From Pseudoalteromonas piscicida (GTDB taxonomy: Bacteria; Pseudomonadota; Gammaproteobacteria; Enterobacterales; Alteromonadaceae): 64,000 nucleotides of DNA. The notes below the pieces were generated by a model. It saw only the letters and a program-made list of their open reading frames with translations, made no database searches and was not told where the DNA came from. The position numbers were made by a program, and so were the translations under genes. Below, piece after piece: positions 1 through 8,304 of this stretch. Where the stretch lies: NCBI RefSeq assembly GCF_002208135.1, contig NZ_CP021646.1:4060001-4124000 (forward strand). Direction: 5' to 3'. Numbering within the stretch: position 1 is the first letter of the stretch; each line of letters starts with the position of its first letter.

Positions 1-916
1 TATCTGATTGGAAAAGTTTGTTTTCTTGAACTTTAATCGGTAACTCAGAAAGGTAATTAAAAATGACTTGGTATTGCTCAGGCTTCGCCTGTCCAGCTGT
101 ATCCATCACCGCAAGGTCATTAACCGCTTGCTCCAACTTAGTATAAACCTCTGCTGGCGCAATATTTTTCAACGCTTTAATTAACGCGATGTCGGGACTT
201 TCGCCGGTAAGAGGTAGCGGAATATCTGGAATTAACACCCCTTCGCTGATGAGTTCTTCTAGATAGGCGCTAACTTCATCATATTCGGCTTCGTTATAGC
301 GGTGACAAAATTGCTCAATGAGCTGAGAAAAACTTAGCTTCTGCTTCGCCAGTTCCAACATAGTGATGAAGTATTCATCACTATCAACGGCACTCAGGCG
401 ATACTGCATCGAGTCATCAGAGAGGTAAGTTTCAATGTAACGGCACTGATCTGCTATAAAGTAGTGAGATGGATTAGGTAAATAAGACAAATTATCTGAT
501 TTTGCTTCAGTTTCCGCTAAATGAGAGCGAATTGCGGACAATAGAAACATATCTAAGCGAGTTTTGCGAGAATCACGCTCTGCGTTATCACTTACAAGTC
601 GAGTTTCTAAGCCAATTTTCCCCGTATGGACACCAGAAAAAAGACCAAAGGGTGTAGGTCGTGAAGACATTCGAATGAGATATCGCAATAGCGCCAATGC
701 GACTTTTTTCCCCTGCTTGGAGTTTGGCTTTTCACGCCACTGCTCCAATCGCTCTAGCAGAGATGGACTAGCGACGTACAAGGCTTCCACCACCCCAGGT
801 GTAGCTAGCCAAGCACTCAACATAGCATTAGTATCTTGCTGATTGAACAAGGTTTCAATCGGCAATTTTGGTGTTCGTAGAACAAAAAAGGAGTCTGTTG
901 TTATTTTAGCTGGCAT
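1..916 (-). CDS. lanB: Class I lantibiotic dehydratase (LanB), N-terminal part, cut by window edge
   Basis: The minus-strand frame opens with ATG at 916-914, preceded by GGAGTA, and stays open to base 1, giving 305 codons; the rest lies outside the window. The translation has the typical lantibiotic-dehydratase start (FFVLRTPKLPIE) and, near residue 85, the family hallmark RPTPFGLFSG. LanB enzymes use glutamyl-tRNA to glutamylate and then eliminate Ser/Thr in the precursor core, giving Dha/Dhb. It starts 9 bases after the lanC stop, so the two are co-transcribed. The divergent gene at 2362 is the likely substrate. The elimination domain cannot be judged because it is off the window. Confidence 0.88.
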   Translation of the reverse strand, partial: MPAKITTDSFFVLRTPKLPIETLFNQQDTNAMLSAWLATPGVVEALYVASPSLLERLEQWREKPNSKQGKKVALALLRYLIRMSSRPTPFGLFSGVHTGKIGLETRLVSDNAERDSRKTRLDMFLLSAIRSHLAETEAKSDNLSYLPNPSHYFIADQCRYIETYLSDDSMQYRLSAVDSDEYFITMLELAKQKLSFSQLIEQFCHRYNEAEYDEVSAYLEELISEGVLIPDIPLPLTGESPDIALIKALKNIAPAEVYTKLEQAVNDLAVMDTAGQAKPEQYQVIFNYLSELPIKVQENKLFQSD

Positions 917-925
917 AGTTACTCC

Positions 926-2131
926 TTAACTCATTAACAGACAATCGGTCCAATCAAGATTGTCATCCAGCACACCGATAAGCGCTAAACCAATACCTGC
1001 AAAACCCATTAAAAAGCTAAAATCTTCTTGATGCACCTTTTCCAAACCATTATATGAATATAAGGCCTCTAATCCACGTTCTTGGTACTGATTTAAGCCA
1101 TAATCTAGCCAGGTTAAGGCAGCTTGCTGTAACTTAGGATGAGGCATAACTTGGTTGAGTAGTTGATAAATGGTTACCAATCCAAAAAAGCCATGACACA
1201 GTCCAGCATCATTTATATGACCTTGCTTTGCGTCTCTATCAACATTAAATAAAGCAATTTCTAATGCTTGTTCAACATAGCTAGGCTTGTCTAGCGCATG
1301 CCCGGCTCTTGCTAGTGTCAACGCAATCGTTAAATCACCATAACACCAACCTAGCCGAGAGTGGTGCTCATCGCCTGCGCATGAGCCAAAGCAAGCCTTC
1401 CTATCATCAGCATGACTTTGCTGTTCAAGTAACCAATCACAGCCCGCAACAACCAGCTTTCGCGCCCGCAGCTTTACTTTTTCATCCTGAAGCGCAGGAA
1501 TAAGGGCGGCGATAATGCCAGGGACACCATGTGCCAGACCTAAATTAAATTCGTGACTTTCAGTATCTTCTTTATCGAATCGATATACCGATTGCTTAGG
1601 CTGAGACCAAGCAACCAGCTGATCATCTAGCTCTACCGCAACCGATTCGTACCCCGTAACAAGACGATCAAATAAAGTACTTTGTTGAGTCTTTTTTGCA
1701 CGACGTGAGATATAGGGAGAATAGCCGGCAAGGCCTAACACCATTTCAATTTCTCCAGTCCAAGGAGAAAAGTCGAGTGCTGTAGCAAAAAAGCTATCAA
1801 TTTCCTCCAGCAGCTCAGGGTCATACTCCTCGTCGTCATACTGGTTAAAATACTCAAGCACCCATGCCTGCCCAGCTAACCCAGAACTTAGCTCAGGGGT
1901 TTGCTCTGCTAATTCATTTTGGAGCTTCTCTAACGCCTGATGAAATTTTTCCTCATCGACCCATGCATCATTAAAGTTTTCCGCTCGGAATAAAAACAAT
2001 AAGTGCCCAGCTAAACCACTAAGCAAACCGTTACTGTTCACGGCTTCAAGATTTGATTCAACCTGCTTGGCTAGCTTTTCCACTATAGACAGGATTTGTT
2101 CTTTTTTTTCTAAATCTAACGCCTTTAGCAT
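926..2131 (-). CDS. lanC: Lanthionine synthetase C family cyclase (LanC)
   Basis: A 401-residue protein of typical LanC length. The zinc ligands are visible: Cys263 in WCYGDL and Cys312-His313 in LCHGFFG, with the conserved His201 in GLAHGVPGI and several G-L-x-G repeats of the alpha/alpha barrel (LLSGLAGHLL, LSSGLAGQAW, FLMGFAGIGLAL). LanC catalyses addition of core cysteines to dehydrated residues to form lanthionine rings. It is followed 9 bases downstream by the lanB-like gene and is divergent from the precursor gene. Classification as class I LanC is firm; the ring pattern it makes is unknown. Confidence 0.93.
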   Translation of the reverse strand: MLKALDLEKKEQILSIVEKLAKQVESNLEAVNSNGLLSGLAGHLLFLFRAENFNDAWVDEEKFHQALEKLQNELAEQTPELSSGLAGQAWVLEYFNQYDDEEYDPELLEEIDSFFATALDFSPWTGEIEMVLGLAGYSPYISRRAKKTQQSTLFDRLVTGYESVAVELDDQLVAWSQPKQSVYRFDKEDTESHEFNLGLAHGVPGIIAALIPALQDEKVKLRARKLVVAGCDWLLEQQSHADDRKACFGSCAGDEHHSRLGWCYGDLTIALTLARAGHALDKPSYVEQALEIALFNVDRDAKQGHINDAGLCHGFFGLVTIYQLLNQVMPHPKLQQAALTWLDYGLNQYQERGLEALYSYNGLEKVHQEDFSFLMGFAGIGLALIGVLDDNLDWTDCLLMS

Positions 2132-2361
2132 ACTTATCCTTGTTTAAACTCTTAATTGTAATTTTTGTACTCACCATAGGTAAGTTAACCTTTTGTTTAG
2201 CCAAACTCAAACTTTGACATATAGATTGCCATCAAAAAACAAAGTGTTGACATTTATTCAAACTGACAGTAGCTTAACTTTTGTACACACGCGTTCAATG
2301 CGTGTAGCAAAAGGATTGAAATAAAGGACTGCTATTAACCACTACAAGTAAGGAAAAACGA
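2132..2361. promoter_or_regulatory. Divergent lanA / lanCB promoter region with inverted repeat
   Basis: This 230-base AT-rich gap separates lanC (minus) from the precursor (plus). TTGACA at 2247-2252 with TAGCTT 17 bases later is a possible plus-strand promoter. A short inverted repeat, ACACGC-7 bases-GCGTGT, lies at 2287-2305 and could be an operator or leader hairpin. The precursor ribosome site AAGGA is about 8 bases before its ATG. Promoter assignment is by eye only. Confidence 0.3.
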
Positions 2362-2562
2362 ATGAAATTGACGCTAAACAAAAAGTGTATAAAAGCACTC
2401 TCAAATGACAGCAAATCTATTCCAGCGAATATGACGCCTCAAATTGCTGGCGGTGATGTTCAGGCTAATTCTCCAGCTGGCTCTATATTCACAGATCGCT
2501 ATGGCGATTGTTGGACAGGTCGTAACCACTCTTGCCGTGAGCACACTTGCCAGATCCCATAA
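2362..2562 (+). CDS. lanA: Class I lanthipeptide precursor (LanA)
   Basis: A 66-residue peptide. The leader (MKLTLNKKCIKALSND) matches the K-L-x-L-N-K-K start that I recall for Gram-negative class I lanthipeptide leaders, and ends at a double-glycine site (PQIAGG, residues 26-31). The core of about 35 residues holds three Cys (GDCW, HSCRE, HTCQI) and several Ser/Thr, enough for up to three lanthionine rings. The ATG follows AAGGAAAAACGA. It is divergent from lanC/lanB. The GG site fits cleavage by a C39-peptidase exporter such as the one at 10697-12835. A hairpin terminator follows at 2587. Confidence 0.85.
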   Translation: MKLTLNKKCIKALSNDSKSIPANMTPQIAGGDVQANSPAGSIFTDRYGDCWTGRNHSCREHTCQIP

Positions 2563-2586
2563 ACTGCCACAGCAGTAAGCCTTAAG

Positions 2587-2613
2587 ATAAAGCGAGCTGT
2601 ATGCTCGCTTTAT
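2587..2613. terminator. Bidirectional terminator between lanA and chimeric ORF
   Basis: An 11-bp perfect stem (ATAAAGCGAGC with its complement) and a 5-base loop, flanked by A- and T-rich sequence on both sides. It sits 24 bases after the lanA stop and directly after the stop of the minus-strand ORF at 2614, so it can serve both. Confidence 0.8.
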
Positions 2614-3006
2614 TTATTCAGATCCCGATGTCGAGGTTTGCTCTTCCCTTTCATGGTGTACTGGCTTTTTGAGCTTAATTTCTCTGTCAGCCGAGGCAAT
2701 GGTTTCTTTTCGGTGCGCGATGATAATACGCGTTATCTTCAACCGAGACACCGCATCATTGATATCCTCTTCCAACCCCGTATCAAGGTGACTCGTTGCT
2801 TCATCCATAAACAGAATTTTCGGATCACGAACGGTAATATGTCCCGCAACTCCCTCATCGAACCCATACTTACCAAATAAACGAAAAGCGCCCGCCAATT
2901 TTGCTTTCCTGTCAGCTCGGATCCCCTCTACAGAAGTGTCATGCTTGAACGATGCAACTTTCTCCGTTGAGTTCATCACTAGCGCGTTATCACTAACTAC
3001 CTTCAT
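2614..3006 (-). pseudogene. Chimeric ORF: class II aldolase N-terminus fused to ABC-exporter C-terminus
   Basis: An open 130-codon frame made of two unrelated pieces. Residues 1 to about 62 look like the start of a class II aldolase/adducin-family protein ([20 protein letters not shown]). From residue 62 onward it is the Walker B/D-loop/H-loop end of the C39 ABC transporter encoded at 10697 ([22 protein letters not shown]), with near-identical DNA over 2663-2826. The junction falls at the shared Asp-Pro codons. It lacks the aldolase metal/active-site part and lacks Walker A, so neither activity is expected. Most likely it is a recombination scar, possibly from gene conversion or a nested deletion. 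It may still be translated because the frame is intact and preceded by GGAATGGAG near the ATG. Confidence 0.75.
2663..2826. repeat. 164-bp duplication of the 3' end of the C39 exporter gene
   Basis: Aligns without gaps to 10740-10903. The inner 130 bases (about 2696-2826) are nearly identical; the outer 30 bases differ at several positions. It is in the same orientation as the parent, about 8.1 kb away, and defines one side of the chimeric ORF. Confidence 0.9.
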
Positions 3007-3136
3007 ATATACTCCATTCCTTTTGCGTGTGTACGATAAGAAGTCACGATATTGGTTTAGGGTAGCGATTTCTTTTCTCGCGACTTTAGCCTAAGCAACA
3101 CACGCACTGATTTTTTGTTATACAACTACTTTAAGT

Positions 3137-3892
3137 TTACGCAGCGGCAGAAGAAGCTACGCGCTGGGGCAAAAAGTTAAAGCTTCTAAAAGTCACAGGC
3201 TCTGCTTTGCTCGCTCGATCAAGCATAGTAACCGCGAGGCGATGCTCGACTGAAATAGGCCACAACCAACTTGCATATTCCCCTGATACTTCGACCAATT
3301 GCTGACCACTGACACTGAAGCTGGCAATTGCATCGCTTTTGCCAAATGAAACTTTACTTAATTTGGTCGTTAAGCCTTGTCCTGTGGCTTTGATCAACGA
3401 CTCTTTTAATGTCCAGCGATCAAAAAAGTATGACTCTTGGTGCTGCTCTGGCAGCAGCTCAAATTCACATTGCTCAGAAGACGAAAATACCGACTTACTT
3501 AAATGCTTTAGATTTCGCTTGTAACGGATCCGCTCAACATCAATCCCGACAGGCTGATCTAGACTCACGGCACAAGCCAATAAATCATCACTATGAGAAA
3601 GGTTAAATTCAAACTGCATACCTGGGTTTGCCAGTTTGGGTTTGCCATGTAACCCTCTTGCAAATTGAATTGCCTTAGGAGACAGTCCTGTGTACTTAGC
3701 GAGCACTGCACGCAGAAAAGCTCTCGACACAATCTTGACTTGCTTTTCAGACGGTCTCCGTATCAATTCAATATGAGTCATATCCTCGTCAGTCAACAAT
3801 GCGGTTAACTCGTCAATCGCATTGTTGCTGTGAAATAGGCTGACAGATGTCTGCCATATATCAATTTGGTTTTGCTTTAATATCAGTTCCAC
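3137..3892 (-). CDS. Sfp-type 4'-phosphopantetheinyl transferase
   Basis: 251 residues, GTG start preceded by AGGAGCAAG. The family motifs are present: GKPKL, FNLSHSDDLLA, GIDVERI (Mg-binding Asp and Glu) and the third motif FDRWTLKESLIKATGQGL with W-x-x-KE-x-x-x-K. These enzymes move phosphopantetheine from CoA to a conserved Ser of carrier proteins. No carrier-protein gene is in this window, so the partner is elsewhere. It is the last gene of a tight run (9 bases after the LolA-like gene), which suggests the transporter upstream handles a carrier-protein-made lipid or peptide. Confidence 0.9.
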   Translation of the reverse strand: MELILKQNQIDIWQTSVSLFHSNNAIDELTALLTDEDMTHIELIRRPSEKQVKIVSRAFLRAVLAKYTGLSPKAIQFARGLHGKPKLANPGMQFEFNLSHSDDLLACAVSLDQPVGIDVERIRYKRNLKHLSKSVFSSSEQCEFELLPEQHQESYFFDRWTLKESLIKATGQGLTTKLSKVSFGKSDAIASFSVSGQQLVEVSGEYASWLWPISVEHRLAVTMLDRASKAEPVTFRSFNFLPQRVASSAAA

Positions 3893-3901
3893 ACCTTGCT
3901 C

Positions 3902-4663
3902 CTATTCGGTAAGTAACTGGTCTAAATCACTACGGATCAGTATCTGTGGATTAAATAGTTTGTCTGGAACTTCAATCTGCTGTACTGCATCGTAAGCAAT
4001 GACGGTTTTTTGTCCTTTTTGCATTTTGTCTTGTAAAGTCATTGCCACAACTTTGACTTTGTTATCGCGAATACCGCGTTCAAAAAAGGCTGTTTTAGCA
4101 TGTTTACCTGAGCGCAAATAAAGCGCTGCTTTTTTGGGGAAATAATCGTTTTGATCGATTTCTAGCTGAATATTTTGATAGCTTAGCTTGGGTGAATTAG
4201 CTTGTAGTTCAAGCTGAATAACGCCTTCTGCATGTGCCACGCTTTTAACTTGATAATCTTCACTCCAGCTCAGCGTTGCAATATCTCCTAACGATGCCTC
4301 ACCAAGCAACTTCTGCATTGGAGTAATTCGAATTGGACGGCGACTTTTGGGCATAAACATCCAATAATCACTGCCTTTCATCAGTACCTTTTGCCCCTTT
4401 TCAGAGTCAGATTTAAACACAACCAAAGAACGCTTCGATGATGATGAATACACATCATATTGTTTTGTATGCTTAAGAACATCTTCATCAAAAGCTTTTA
4501 CAGTGGCTGATACCTTCACTGATGCTGACTCACTTCTAAAAGCATCAACTTGTAATAGGGCGGATTGTGCCTCAGCTTCGGTCAGCTGCGAAGCACAAAC
4601 ACTAAATGAGGCAACCGCGAATACCGCTGTAGATAGTAGAGTTTTGCTGAGTTTATTAAACAT
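3902..4663 (-). CDS. LolA-like outer-membrane lipoprotein-sorting protein
   Basis: 253 residues with a clear signal peptide (hydrophobic stretch to about VCASQ). The central segment (SDYWMFMPKSRRPIRITP, LGEASLGDIATL) is the pattern I know from the LolA-like family annotated as outer membrane lipoprotein-sorting protein, usually beside FtsX-type permeases. It likely acts in the periplasm, carrying a hydrophobic ligand away from the permease. The ATG lies inside the last codons of the permease gene (8-base overlap), implying translational coupling. The ligand cannot be told from sequence. Confidence 0.8.
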   Translation of the reverse strand: MFNKLSKTLLSTAVFAVASFSVCASQLTEAEAQSALLQVDAFRSESASVKVSATVKAFDEDVLKHTKQYDVYSSSSKRSLVVFKSDSEKGQKVLMKGSDYWMFMPKSRRPIRITPMQKLLGEASLGDIATLSWSEDYQVKSVAHAEGVIQLELQANSPKLSYQNIQLEIDQNDYFPKKAALYLRSGKHAKTAFFERGIRDNKVKVVAMTLQDKMQKGQKTVIAYDAVQQIEVPDKLFNPQILIRSDLDQLLTE

Positions 4664-5873
4664 GGCTTAAGGCCTCCGTTATTGGTTTTGCGCTACCCTT
4701 GTATGCCGCTTTGAATGCCGCAAGTACACAAACTAAAATCATTATTGCCATTACACTCAGTGCTATTTCCCATGAAAATGTAATGGTCAGTGGATACCCT
4801 TGGTTACTGCCTGGTGGTGGTGGCATTTCTAATCCAAGATAAACGAGACCCCAAGCGACAAAGGCTGAGATTGCAATGCCGATTGCGGCACCTAAAAAGC
4901 CAATGATGCTGGACTCAAGAATAAAGTTTCTGATGATTTCCCATTGGTAAGATCCCATTGCCGCGACGGTCCCAATTTCCCTTGTACGCTCAGTCACCGT
5001 CATGGCCATCGTGTTTGAGATAGAAAAGAACACCAGTAACACCATAATTCCACCCAGTAAGCCAAATATCCGGTTATACAAGTCTTTTACAGATTGATAG
5101 TAAAATGCTCTCTCCCACCAAGGAATAAAGACCAAAGAGGGATCTCTTGATTCATATTGCGCAACGGTACTTTGGGTACTATCCAAATCAAATAAGTACA
5201 CTGAAAGCGAGCTAACTTTATCTGTGTAGAGTAAAGATTGAGCATCACTAAGCTTGATGTATAGCTGGCGCTTATCTAAATCCGGCACTCCCGTGGTGTA
5301 GATCCCTCGAACTTGGAAATCAAAGGCATTTAACGCGCCATCGGTGGTGGTTGACATTAATGTGACATAGTCGCCCACAGCCACTTTTAAACTCCGAGCT
5401 AAGTCCTTACCCAGCACAATTTGCGACTCAGCTTCTGGCTCACTAAAGCTCGATAATGCTTGACCAGATACCATGGTTAAGAAAGGTCCTTTAACCATAA
5501 ACTCTTCTGGTTCAACTCCCAACCCGATGAAAATAGAGCTCTTTTCACCATTTGAAATCAGGCCGTTAAAGTTGATCCGAGGAAGAACATTTTTTACCCC
5601 CTCATCTTCTAATAGTTGATTTTGCAGTAATTCAGTGTCTGACAACCCGTACTGTAAGGGCATATCTTCTTCTTGCTCTAGCAGTTTTTTATGGCTGATT
5701 ATGAAATTACCTTCATCCCTTGCAGCTTTCTCAGCCAATGATTGATAGGTAAACAGCGCAAATCCACTGGTCGTTAAAATCGCGGCCACCGCTACCGCAG
5801 CAACCAAAATTGTGAACAGTGAACGTCGTCCGTTTCTCAGTACGTTAAAAAAAGCAAATACTACCCAACGCAT
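4656..5873 (-). CDS. ABC transporter permease, FtsX/MacB-LolCE type
   Basis: 405 residues with the MacB/LolC layout: one N-terminal membrane segment (about 18-40), a large periplasmic domain (about 50-265), then three C-terminal segments, with the signature TERTREIGTVAAMG in the cytoplasmic loop between the last segments. Such permeases are mechanotransmitters that extrude substrates from the outer leaflet of the inner membrane. The gene overlaps the ATPase stop (TAATG) and overlaps the LolA-like gene by 8 bases, so the three form one transcription unit. Confidence 0.9.
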   Translation of the reverse strand: MRWVVFAFFNVLRNGRRSLFTILVAAVAVAAILTTSGFALFTYQSLAEKAARDEGNFIISHKKLLEQEEDMPLQYGLSDTELLQNQLLEDEGVKNVLPRINFNGLISNGEKSSIFIGLGVEPEEFMVKGPFLTMVSGQALSSFSEPEAESQIVLGKDLARSLKVAVGDYVTLMSTTTDGALNAFDFQVRGIYTTGVPDLDKRQLYIKLSDAQSLLYTDKVSSLSVYLFDLDSTQSTVAQYESRDPSLVFIPWWERAFYYQSVKDLYNRIFGLLGGIMVLLVFFSISNTMAMTVTERTREIGTVAAMGSYQWEIIRNFILESSIIGFLGAAIGIAISAFVAWGLVYLGLEMPPPPGSNQGYPLTITFSWEIALSVMAIMILVCVLAAFKAAYKGSAKPITEALSHV

Positions 5874-6568
5874 TATCCTGCTCTCCTGTTATCTTCTTGT
5901 TGTAACTGCTCGGTTATGTGGCCATCCGCAAGGTTTAGCACTCGGTGGCAGCGATCTGTCATACGATGATCATGAGTGGCGACAATAAAAGTTGTGCCCA
6001 TGTCATTACCTAGATCACGCATTAAATCCATTACCATGTTTGCTGTAGACGTATCCAAATTTGCGGTGGGCTCGTCTGCGATCACTAATTCTGGTTTTTT
6101 TACTAGTGCTCTGGCTATCGCGACACGTTGCTGCTGACCTCCAGATAACTGATCTGGACGTTTAGATATATGATCTTTCAAGCCAACTTTATGGACAATT
6201 TCAACAACCTTATCCATTCTTTGCTGTTTATTAAGATTTAACATCAACAGCGGATATTCAATGTTCTCGAACACTGACATCACAGGAATTAAGTTGTAGC
6301 GTTGAAATATGAACCCCAGCTTTTCTCTTCGAATCTGTGTTAGTAAGCTTTTTTTCTTCGGTACAGGCTGGTCATTAATCCATATATCTCCTTGATACTG
6401 CTCATCAAGTAATCCACAGATATTGAGTAGTGTAGATTTGCCACTACCAGATGGGCCGCACAAAGAAACGGTTTCGCCGGCATGAATATGTGCAGAAACC
6501 CCTTTGAGCGCATCAACCGTTACCTCACCTGTGGTGTACGATTTTCGAATATTTTCAAAACGAAGCAT
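5873..6568 (-). CDS. ABC transporter ATP-binding protein, LolD/MacB type
   Basis: 231 residues from the ATG at 6568 (MLRFENIRKSY), chosen over an upstream in-frame ATG because AAGGAC lies 7 bases before it and the family starts here; the longer frame would overlap the upstream gene. Walker A is GPSGSGKST, signature LSGGQQQR, Walker B LVIADEPTANLD, H-loop ATHD. It powers the FtsX-type permease encoded next. Typical LolD length. Confidence 0.92.
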   Translation of the reverse strand: MLRFENIRKSYTTGEVTVDALKGVSAHIHAGETVSLCGPSGSGKSTLLNICGLLDEQYQGDIWINDQPVPKKKSLLTQIRREKLGFIFQRYNLIPVMSVFENIEYPLLMLNLNKQQRMDKVVEIVHKVGLKDHISKRPDQLSGGQQQRVAIARALVKKPELVIADEPTANLDTSTANMVMDLMRDLGNDMGTTFIVATHDHRMTDRCHRVLNLADGHITEQLQQEDNRRAG

Positions 6569-6584
6569 AGAAACGTCCTTGTCG

Positions 6585-7169
6585 CTATTTAGTCTGAGCT
6601 TGCTGGAGCTTTTGTGCTTGCTCCGCCATCGCTTTTGCTTGCTCTGCATCATCCAGTTTTTCAGCAGCGGCGGCTGCACAACGATACGCATTAATCTGTA
6701 AAGAAGGTGCTAGCTGTTTAAATTGCTCACTTTCATTAATCACTTTTTTCAACAGATAACTGCCGTGCTCTGTACGGTTCATCATCTTTGGAACCTGAGC
6801 AAAAGTACATCCAGCGGTCACATTGACTCGCGCCTGTAATGGATAAGGCAAAGACTTCGCTTGTTTGATGGCTTTAGATAACTTGGCCATCCCTTTTTCA
6901 GCGAATTGCATTTTTTGCCACGGCTTGTTGGTATAACGAGCTTGGGTTGTCTCAGCACTGCCTAACATCGCCAACACCACTGGGTTTGGCGATTTGTCAT
7001 TGATTTCTTTTAGCGCATTAAAAGCCAATTGGTTCTGTTCTTGCGAACCTTGTAAACCCGCTTGGTAGGCTTCGATTACCTGCTCAGGTATGGTGTTTGC
7101 AGCTTCGACGTTTAAGTTTAAGAAGCTCATTGCTGTTATTGCGACTGTTATGATTGATTTGTTTGTCAT
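6585..7169 (-). CDS. Periplasmic helical protein of unknown function
   Basis: 194 residues from the ATG at 7167-7169, which opens a signal peptide (TVAITAMSFLNLNVEAANT). The mature part is Ala/Gln/Lys rich and predicted helical, reminiscent of TPR-like scaffolds (NALKEINDKSPNPVVLAMLG; AEKLDDAEQAKAMAEQAQKL). I do not recognise a family. It ends 16 bases before the ATPase gene of the LolD/FtsX/LolA-like unit, so it is probably part of that export system, perhaps as an adaptor. A longer reading frame upstream to 7280 lacks a ribosome site. Confidence 0.7.
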   Translation of the reverse strand: MTNKSIITVAITAMSFLNLNVEAANTIPEQVIEAYQAGLQGSQEQNQLAFNALKEINDKSPNPVVLAMLGSAETTQARYTNKPWQKMQFAEKGMAKLSKAIKQAKSLPYPLQARVNVTAGCTFAQVPKMMNRTEHGSYLLKKVINESEQFKQLAPSLQINAYRCAAAAAEKLDDAEQAKAMAEQAQKLQQAQTK

Positions 7170-7477
7170 CACTTTTACCCTGCGTTTTTCTGTTGATATG
7201 AGCATCATAAGAAAAGAAAGTATCTCGCGGTAAATGAGGTGATAACCTGCACTTAAGTGGGATAAATGGTAAATATTCAAGATAAAGTGAAGTGGGGTTA
7301 ATTAACCTCAGGTGTGAATAAGGAATGAGTTAACTTATCGTCCTAGATAACTTTAAATTTCAGCGACTCACGTTAGCTATAGAATCACACGGTACAACAG
7401 TAAATTCAACACAGCTATCACTATATCTGGGTGTTAGAAGGGTCTGAGTTATCCGGGCTAGATTAGCTATGGGGAGG
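7170..7477. promoter_or_regulatory. Intergenic region, promoter for the ABC export unit
   Basis: About 310 bases without a gene, separating the regulator gene from the periplasmic-protein/ABC operon. A promoter for the latter is expected here, possibly the target of the LytTR regulator. No clear LytTR direct repeat was found by eye. Confidence 0.35.
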
Positions 7478-7503
7478 ATGCTGAGAGTCCTCTATCTCAG
7501 CAT
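7478..7503 (-). terminator. Hairpin terminator after the response regulator
   Basis: ATGCTGAGA pairs with TCTCAGCAT (9-bp stem, 8-base loop) 13 bases after the regulator stop. The T tract on the minus strand is weak, so termination may be leaky. Confidence 0.5.
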
Positions 7504-7515
7504 TGGAAGACAACA

Positions 7516-8304
7516 TTACATCTGCTTAAAAAGCGCTTGATATTTGCGGCTAACCGCCAATCTATCGTCGCTATCTTTTAGGTCTACGTAGACATGACCG
7601 AGTTCATCTTTAGTTACACGTTGAATTTTTTCTACTTTAACAATGCAATTTCGATGAATACGCCAAAACATTTCAGGGTCTAACTCATTTTCCAGCGCTG
7701 TAATTGCTGTTTTTATCAAATAAGTGCCTTTTGCAGTGTGAATTTCTGTGTATTTATTATCCGCAATGAAATAGTCAATGTCTGAGACATTAACGACGTG
7801 TAGTTCATTATTTTTGCTGGCCTTAATCCACTTCAGGTAGTTTCCTGTCGCGGCTGACTGAGCTGATTCAAGCAGTTCTTCAAAAATTTCACCCAGCTGA
7901 GCTTTTTGATTTAACTCTGGTGATTGTTGATTTAATAGCTTTTGTAGCCGCTCAACAGTCCGCTCTAAACGAGGTTCTTCAATCGGTTTTAATAGATAAT
8001 CAATGGCTTGGTTTTCAAAAGCCACCACCGCGTGTTCATCATAAGCTGTGATAAAAACCACATAAGGTGGCTGCGCTTGTTCACACAGTTGCCTAGATAC
8101 CTCTAAGCCATCGATGCCAGGCATGTTAATGTCCAAAAACACAACCTGAGGTGAAAAAGCCTCCACGAGAGTCAATGCTTCTTCACCATCTGCAGCTTGG
8201 CCGACAATATCCAGCTCTGGCCAAGCTTCCTCCAGCATCATTTTTAAGTGTGCTCTTAAAATAGGCTCATCGTCAGCGATTACCGCTTTTATGAGTTGAG
8301 ACAT
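7516..8304 (-). CDS. LytTR-family response regulator
   Basis: 262 residues: a receiver domain (acidic DDE at 11-13, phospho-acceptor Asp58 in VVFLDINMPG, switch Thr in FITAYDE, Lys in LLKPIE) followed by a C-terminal LytTR DNA-binding domain (ending near FWRIHRNCIVKVEKI and LAVSRKY). Such regulators bind short direct repeats. It overlaps the kinase gene by 32 bases, a standard arrangement for LytS/LytR or AlgZ/AlgR-like pairs. Probable targets are the neighbouring export genes or the RiPP loci; this is inference. Confidence 0.92.
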   Translation of the reverse strand: MSQLIKAVIADDEPILRAHLKMMLEEAWPELDIVGQAADGEEALTLVEAFSPQVVFLDINMPGIDGLEVSRQLCEQAQPPYVVFITAYDEHAVVAFENQAIDYLLKPIEEPRLERTVERLQKLLNQQSPELNQKAQLGEIFEELLESAQSAATGNYLKWIKASKNNELHVVNVSDIDYFIADNKYTEIHTAKGTYLIKTAITALENELDPEMFWRIHRNCIVKVEKIQRVTKDELGHVYVDLKDSDDRLAVSRKYQALFKQM

